From NCBI RefSeq assembly GCF_000375545.1, contig NZ_AQXF01000001.1:360893-424892 (forward strand): a stretch of 64,000 nt of DNA, given 5' to 3'. This DNA is from Kordiimonas gwangyangensis DSM 19435 = JCM 12864 (GTDB lineage Bacteria; Pseudomonadota; Alphaproteobacteria; Sphingomonadales; Kordiimonadaceae). The notes under the pieces were generated by a model. The model worked only from the letters and a program-made list of their open reading frames with translations, had not been told where the DNA came from and did no database searches. Made by a program: the position numbers and the translations under genes. This document shows, piece by piece, positions 60,293-64,000 of this stretch; position 1 is the first letter of the stretch, and each line of letters starts with the position of its first letter.

Positions 60293-60943
60293 TCAGCTTC
60301 CCGCGCAGGACGCTGACTGCGCCTTCAGCCAACTGCCCATCTCATCCCCCATATCTTGCATCGCTGCTGCGAATGCGTTCGCCACCGCGTCACCGTCCGC
60401 GCCGCGCACCGGCGCGCTTTTGGTGAAGGTAGGGTGTGAGAGAAGTTTGCCGTCGGCGAGGCGCACGAGGGACATTTCCATCGCGATGTTCACCTTGTCA
60501 CCCGCTGCACTATCGGACGGCACAAATTCAAACGACCAGACCTTGGTACCAAGACGGCAGGTGGCGTGGATATCAAGCCCGCCTTCGCCGATCATATGCG
60601 CACCGGCTTTGTCTGAGAGCGCGCGGGCAACATAGTCCCGCACCAAAGCACTGAGCGGCGCTGACCAGCGCGCGCCAGAGAGCGTGCTGCGCTTGTCCCC
60701 CGATAGCACAACGGTGATGCGCTGGCCCGCGAGGCCGTCCGCCATATGCGGTTCATCAATATAAATCACCGGCGCGTCAGCGGCGTTGGTGCCGAAGTCA
60801 CCTGCGTATTTAAGCGAATAGACCGTGTCCCCCGGCCCATCATCGCCGAAGGAGATGAGCGGCCCGCAGGCAGACAGTGCCGTCGCGGCAATCAGTGCTG
60901 CGGCAGCAATCGGTTTTGGCAGGAAAGAGGTCAGTTTACTCAT
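60293..60943 (-). CDS. ABC-type transport auxiliary lipoprotein (PqiC-like)
   Basis: A 216-residue lipoprotein: lipobox LSAC (Cys near residue 26) with Gly next, then a domain with VYSLKYAG, VIYIDEPHMADGLAGQRI, RWSAPLSALVRDYVARAL and an alanine-rich C-terminus. It fits the ABC_trans_aux family (PqiC/YmbA-like), which forms the periplasmic or outer-membrane part of MCE transporters. It is the last gene of the mla-type operon, overlapping the MCE gene by four bases. Confidence 0.88.
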   Translation of the reverse strand: MSKLTSFLPKPIAAAALIAATALSACGPLISFGDDGPGDTVYSLKYAGDFGTNAADAPVIYIDEPHMADGLAGQRITVVLSGDKRSTLSGARWSAPLSALVRDYVARALSDKAGAHMIGEGGLDIHATCRLGTKVWSFEFVPSDSAAGDKVNIAMEMSLVRLADGKLLSHPTFTKSAPVRGADGDAVANAFAAAMQDMGDEMGSWLKAQSASCAGS

Positions 60944-61911
60944 TTCTTCTTCTCCTCTTCCTTGCGGGTTTTGAGGTCGTATTTGCTTTCCGCCGGGCCA
61001 AAGAGCGCTTCACTCGGGTTCCGTTCAATCCGGCTCACGAGCCGGGAAAGCGAACGCGCGGTGCGCCGCAGGTCCACAATCATGCGGCTGACCTCCGGCA
61101 GGCTGGTGCCGACAAACTGGGTGATGTTACCCTCGTTTGCGGCCACAAGCCCATCGATGCGGTTGAGGGTAGTCTCTGCCGCGTTGACTGCTTTCACCGC
61201 CTCGGCAATCAAAAGCGTAGCGTCTTCGGTCATGAATTTGTTGCCGTTATCGGCCAGCGTATTGAGCTTGGTGGTGGTCTCACCAATTTGTGCCATCACG
61301 CCGCGCATGTCCGCCACAAGGGCATCGAGGTCCTCGGTACCGGAAGCGAGATTCGCGGTAACCTTGTCAGCACTACCGAGGATATTGGCCACCTTCTGCA
61401 GGTTCTGGTCGCTCAAGAGCTTTTGCACCTGCTGGATCGCCAGAATCGCTTCATTGATCAGGTTCGGCGCGCTTTCATAAAATTCGAGAAGCGGCGAGGC
61501 CTCGGACGGGATTACCGCCCGCTCACGCCCGGCAGGCGGGGTAAGCGCCTTGCCACCAGCGGAGCCGCCTTTGAGCTCGATATAAGCCACACCGGTGAGG
61601 CCCTGAAACTCCAGCCGCGCGGTCGTGGTTTCCGTCACCGGTACTTCATCGCGCAGGCGCACAAGCACATGTACCTTGCTGCTGTCCTCCTCCGCCACGC
61701 GGATATCGCGCACTTCACCCACGGGGATACCGAGGTAATAGACAACGCTGCGCTTATAAAGGCCGGAAACCGTGCCATTGAAATAGATGTCATAGTCGCG
61801 GTATTCGGCGTCCAGATCCACCTTCGCGATCCAGATTGCGAAGGCAATCAGGCCCGAGAGGAACGCCAGCACAAAAGCGCCTACCAGTATATGTGATGCA
61901 CGTGTTTCCAT
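60940..61911 (-). CDS. mlaD: MlaD family MCE-domain protein
   Basis: A 323-residue protein with one N-terminal membrane helix (about 8-30, ILVGAFVLAFLSGLIAFAIWI) and an MCE domain (about 38-120: YDIYFNGTVSGLYKRSVVYYLGIPVGEVRDI, LEFQGLTGVAYIEL). A long helical region follows, ending in a charged tail (KTRKEEEKKK). MCE rings carry phospholipids between membranes; this one would receive lipid from the MlaEF complex encoded just upstream. Confidence 0.92.
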   Translation of the reverse strand: METRASHILVGAFVLAFLSGLIAFAIWIAKVDLDAEYRDYDIYFNGTVSGLYKRSVVYYLGIPVGEVRDIRVAEEDSSKVHVLVRLRDEVPVTETTTARLEFQGLTGVAYIELKGGSAGGKALTPPAGRERAVIPSEASPLLEFYESAPNLINEAILAIQQVQKLLSDQNLQKVANILGSADKVTANLASGTEDLDALVADMRGVMAQIGETTTKLNTLADNGNKFMTEDATLLIAEAVKAVNAAETTLNRIDGLVAANEGNITQFVGTSLPEVSRMIVDLRRTARSLSRLVSRIERNPSEALFGPAESKYDLKTRKEEEKKK

Positions 61912-61929
61912 CGCCTGAAGCGCCCCCGA

Positions 61930-62715
61930 CTAACTTTTTTCAATCCCGGCGGCCCTGGCCCGCGGCCCGCCAAAATATTCCTGAACCCAAGGATGGTCAA
62001 ACTTGCGCACTTCTGCAAGTGGCGCATTGATAAGGATTTTCCTGTCCCCAAGCACTGCCACACGGTCGCACACCCTGACCAAGGTGTCGAGGTCGTGTGT
62101 CACCAGAAAGACCGTCAGGCCAAGTGACCGGCTGAGTTCCTGCACCAGTTCGTCAAACGCCGATGCGCCGATGGGGTCAAGCCCCGCTGTCGGTTCATCA
62201 AGGAAAAGGATGCTGGGATCGAGCGCGAGCGAGCGCGCAAGTGCCGCCCGTTTGCGCATACCGCCCGAGAGGTCCGACGGGTATTTGACCGCCGCGTCAA
62301 TCGGCAGCCCCGCCATGGTGAGCTTGCTGAGCGCCAGATCATCCATCAGATCCTGCGACATATGGAAATGTTCGCGCAGGGGCACCTGCACATTCTGCGC
62401 AACCGTGAGCGAGGTGAAAAGCGCACCATCCTGAAAGAGCACACCCCAGTCCCGGCGGGAAAGGCGATCTTCCTCGTCCGTCATCTCGGACTTGTTGCGG
62501 CCACCGATTTCAATCTCGCCCGCAACCGGCGTGAGAAGACCGATGATCGCGCGTAACAGCACCGATTTACCAGTACCGGACCCGCCAACAACGCCGAGGA
62601 TTTCGCCGCGTTTGACGTCAAGGTCGAGGTTTTCATGCACCACATGGGGGCCAAACGCTGTCTTGAGGCCGCGAACCCTGATGGCGAACTCGCCTTTGTA
62701 ATTGCTTGCCGTCAC
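61930..62715 (-). CDS. mlaF: Lipid ABC transporter ATP-binding protein, MlaF-like
   Basis: A 261-residue ATPase. GTG 62715 (TASNYKGEFAIRVRGLKTAF) is taken; the longer frame from 62760 would overlap the permease gene. Walker A VVGGSGTGKSVLLRAIIG, signature LSGGMRKRAALARSLAL, Walker B ILFLDEPTAGLDP, and the MlaF-type DRLSRRDWGVLFQ. It powers MlaE-D phospholipid transport. The start codon follows the MlaE stop by one base, so the two genes are coupled. Confidence 0.93.
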   Translation of the reverse strand: MTASNYKGEFAIRVRGLKTAFGPHVVHENLDLDVKRGEILGVVGGSGTGKSVLLRAIIGLLTPVAGEIEIGGRNKSEMTDEEDRLSRRDWGVLFQDGALFTSLTVAQNVQVPLREHFHMSQDLMDDLALSKLTMAGLPIDAAVKYPSDLSGGMRKRAALARSLALDPSILFLDEPTAGLDPIGASAFDELVQELSRSLGLTVFLVTHDLDTLVRVCDRVAVLGDRKILINAPLAEVRKFDHPWVQEYFGGPRARAAGIEKS

Positions 62716-62716
62716 C

Positions 62717-63856
62717 CTAGAGCCCCACGCTTGTGAAGAAGATGGCAAAAAGCGCATCAAGCGCGATCACCATGAAAATGGACTGCACGACCGCCCGTGT
62801 GGTACGCCCACCGAGCGAATCCGCGCTGCCTTCAACCCTGAGGCCGTTATAGCAGCCCGCGGTTGCGATAATCGCGGCGAAAAACGGCGCCTTGATGATA
62901 CCGACCCAGTAATGCTCAATCGTGATTACCTCGCGGAAGTAAACGAGGAAGTTGGCCGGGGTGATATCAAGCTGGATCCACGCCATCATGGCGCCCCCTG
63001 CGATACCCACAATATCGGCATAGAACCCGAGAAGCGGCAGGCAGATAACGAGCGCAAGGAGGCGCGGCAGCACCAACACGTCGATGGGGTCCATGCCAAG
63101 GGTTTTCATCGCGTCCACCTCTTCATGGAGGACCATGGAGCCGATCTCTGCGGTAAAGGCACTGCCGGACCGGCCAGCGACAATGATGGCGGTGAGCAGG
63201 ATGCCAAGTTCGCGAAGGTGACCGATGCCAAGCATATCAATAACAAAAATATCCGCGCCGAATTTCGCGAGCTGGATAGCGCCCTGATTGACCGTCACCG
63301 CGCCAATGAGGAAGGCGATCAGCCCCACAATACCCATGGAGCGCATGCCAACAATTTCCATCTGGTGCACAAGCGGCACAAGGCGAATGCGGGATGGGTC
63401 GAGGAAAGAACCAAACAAGCGGATCAGCACGAGACCAAGGAAACTCAGAAGCCTGCCACTTGACCGCAAGCCAAGGACGGTGCCCGTTCCAACCTGCAGC
63501 AGCGGCGCAAGGTACCACGCCACCCCCTCAGGCGCGATGGGTGCGGGCGGCGGGCAGCTTGAGATCACCTCAAGCAGCATCTTATGGTCGGCTTTCACGC
63601 CGGTCAGCAGGGCGGCACCGCGTTCTTCAAGCACCGCAGCGTAGCGACGGATCAGCACAGCACCGGTGGTATCAAGGTGGCCAAGAGTAGAGCAATCCAG
63701 CACCGCACTGCTGCCACAAACCTTTGCAACCTTGAGCATAACCGCGTCGATATCTTCTGCGCTCTCGATGGTCCAATCGCCCTTGAGCGCGACCATCGCC
63801 GAGGGTGTCCCGGCGGTCACAGTTACATATTCATTATCGAAAACGGTATCCGGCAC
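62717..63856 (-). CDS. mlaE: MlaE-family lipid ABC permease with N-terminal STAS domain
   Basis: A 379-residue protein; GTG 63856. An N-terminal STAS-like domain (about 1-100: ALKGDWTIESAEDIDAVM, SSAVLDCSTLGHLDTTGAVL) is fused to the MlaE permease, with RSMGIVGLIAFLIGAVTVNQGAIQLA, IVAGRSGSAFTAEIGSMVLHEEVDA and MGMDPIDVLVLPRLLA-type loops. In E. coli the STAS part is the separate protein MlaB; the fusion is usual in alphaproteobacteria. It heads the operon mlaE-mlaF-mlaD-auxiliary lipoprotein for outer-membrane lipid balance. Confidence 0.93.
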   Translation of the reverse strand: MPDTVFDNEYVTVTAGTPSAMVALKGDWTIESAEDIDAVMLKVAKVCGSSAVLDCSTLGHLDTTGAVLIRRYAAVLEERGAALLTGVKADHKMLLEVISSCPPPAPIAPEGVAWYLAPLLQVGTGTVLGLRSSGRLLSFLGLVLIRLFGSFLDPSRIRLVPLVHQMEIVGMRSMGIVGLIAFLIGAVTVNQGAIQLAKFGADIFVIDMLGIGHLRELGILLTAIIVAGRSGSAFTAEIGSMVLHEEVDAMKTLGMDPIDVLVLPRLLALVICLPLLGFYADIVGIAGGAMMAWIQLDITPANFLVYFREVITIEHYWVGIIKAPFFAAIIATAGCYNGLRVEGSADSLGGRTTRAVVQSIFMVIALDALFAIFFTSVGL

Positions 63857-63951
63857 CGCGATGAGACCCTTGATAATTGTCGGGCACGCTTACATATAGG
63901 GCGCGCAAAGCTTTATCTGCACAAGCAAATTTAGTATAAAGAAGTTCGCCG

Positions 63952-63979
63952 ATTATAGGCCAATAAACAACCCTTACAA
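63952..63979 (-). promoter_or_regulatory. Candidate promoter of the mla-type operon
   Basis: On the minus strand TTGTAA (63974-63979) and a perfect TATAAT (63952-63957) are separated by 16 bases, about 95 bases before the mlaE start codon. The rest of 63857-64000 shows nothing else clear. Confidence 0.5.
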
Positions 63980-64000
63980 GACCACGGGACAAATGAAAAT

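Noticed and set aside
1-64000. CRISPR arrays, transposases, integrases or phage genes
   Set aside because: I saw no regularly spaced direct repeats, no IS terminal repeats and no mobile-element proteins in any frame.

Overview
The window is chromosomal DNA of moderately high G+C from an alphaproteobacterium. The order comes from several neighbourhoods typical of that class: argH-lptM-lysA; hpt, a zinc-ribbon gene and ftsEX; a HIG1 gene, a cobalamin adenosyltransferase, etfBA and hbd; hisC-tyrC beside metXW; and a PhaR-type regulator. A marine, Kordiimonas-like lineage is a guess from the TonB/ExbB/ExbD/DUF3450 module and the PEP-CTERM genes; the sequence does not prove it. I see no insertion sequences, phage genes or CRISPR arrays. 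Most genes are ordinary core or housekeeping genes in short, tightly packed operons.

Left part (1-11.1 kb). The 3' end of an aminodeoxychorismate-lyase-like gene and a fumarylacetoacetase-family gene are followed by about 630 bases without a convincing gene. This stretch has a good promoter and a nested 98-base inverted-repeat structure. It leads into a seven-gene operon: DUF3450 protein, long ExbB, short ExbB, two ExbDs, TonB and a TPR protein. This looks like a complete dedicated energy-transducing machine, and its codon use suggests high expression. After an unrelated flavodoxin-fold oxidoreductase gene comes a satellite set (TonB, ExbD, and a TPR lipoprotein fused to a TonB C-terminal domain) that has no ExbB. 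Two palindromes matching the Zur (zinc uptake regulator) core lie just upstream. My reading is a zinc-responsive accessory TonB set that borrows the motor of the first operon.

Middle part (11-36 kb). This holds a serine hydrolase, a solute-binding protein translationally coupled to an orphan histidine kinase, detoxification genes (GSTs, nitronate monooxygenase, FAD monooxygenase) with HxlR and TetR regulators, tRNA-Leu(CAA), an operon yqaA-dsbB-coq7-sulfotransferase, a hybrid histidine kinase, gluQ, the HIG1-cobalamin adenosyltransferase-etfBA-hbd block, and a PEP-CTERM protein facing a PrsT-like TPR lipoprotein.

Right part (36-64 kb). This holds an ApbE-type FMN transferase, an MBOAT O-acyltransferase with its SGNH partner behind a structured leader, argH-lptM-lysA, a CpdR-like response regulator, hpt, a zinc-ribbon membrane protein, ftsEX, ydcF, hisC-tyrC, metXW, a polyhydroxyalkanoate-linked divergent locus (phaR against a small gene, a PhaC-like hydrolase and a methyltransferase), an MFS pump, and a complete MlaE-MlaF-MlaD-lipoprotein lipid transporter on the minus strand.

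The parts most worth follow-up are the paired TonB modules with Zur-like boxes, the TPR-TonB lipoprotein fusion, the structured leaders at 2162-2259 and 37860-37926, the binding-protein/kinase pair, and the PhaR locus. All functions are inferred by reading; no searches were run.
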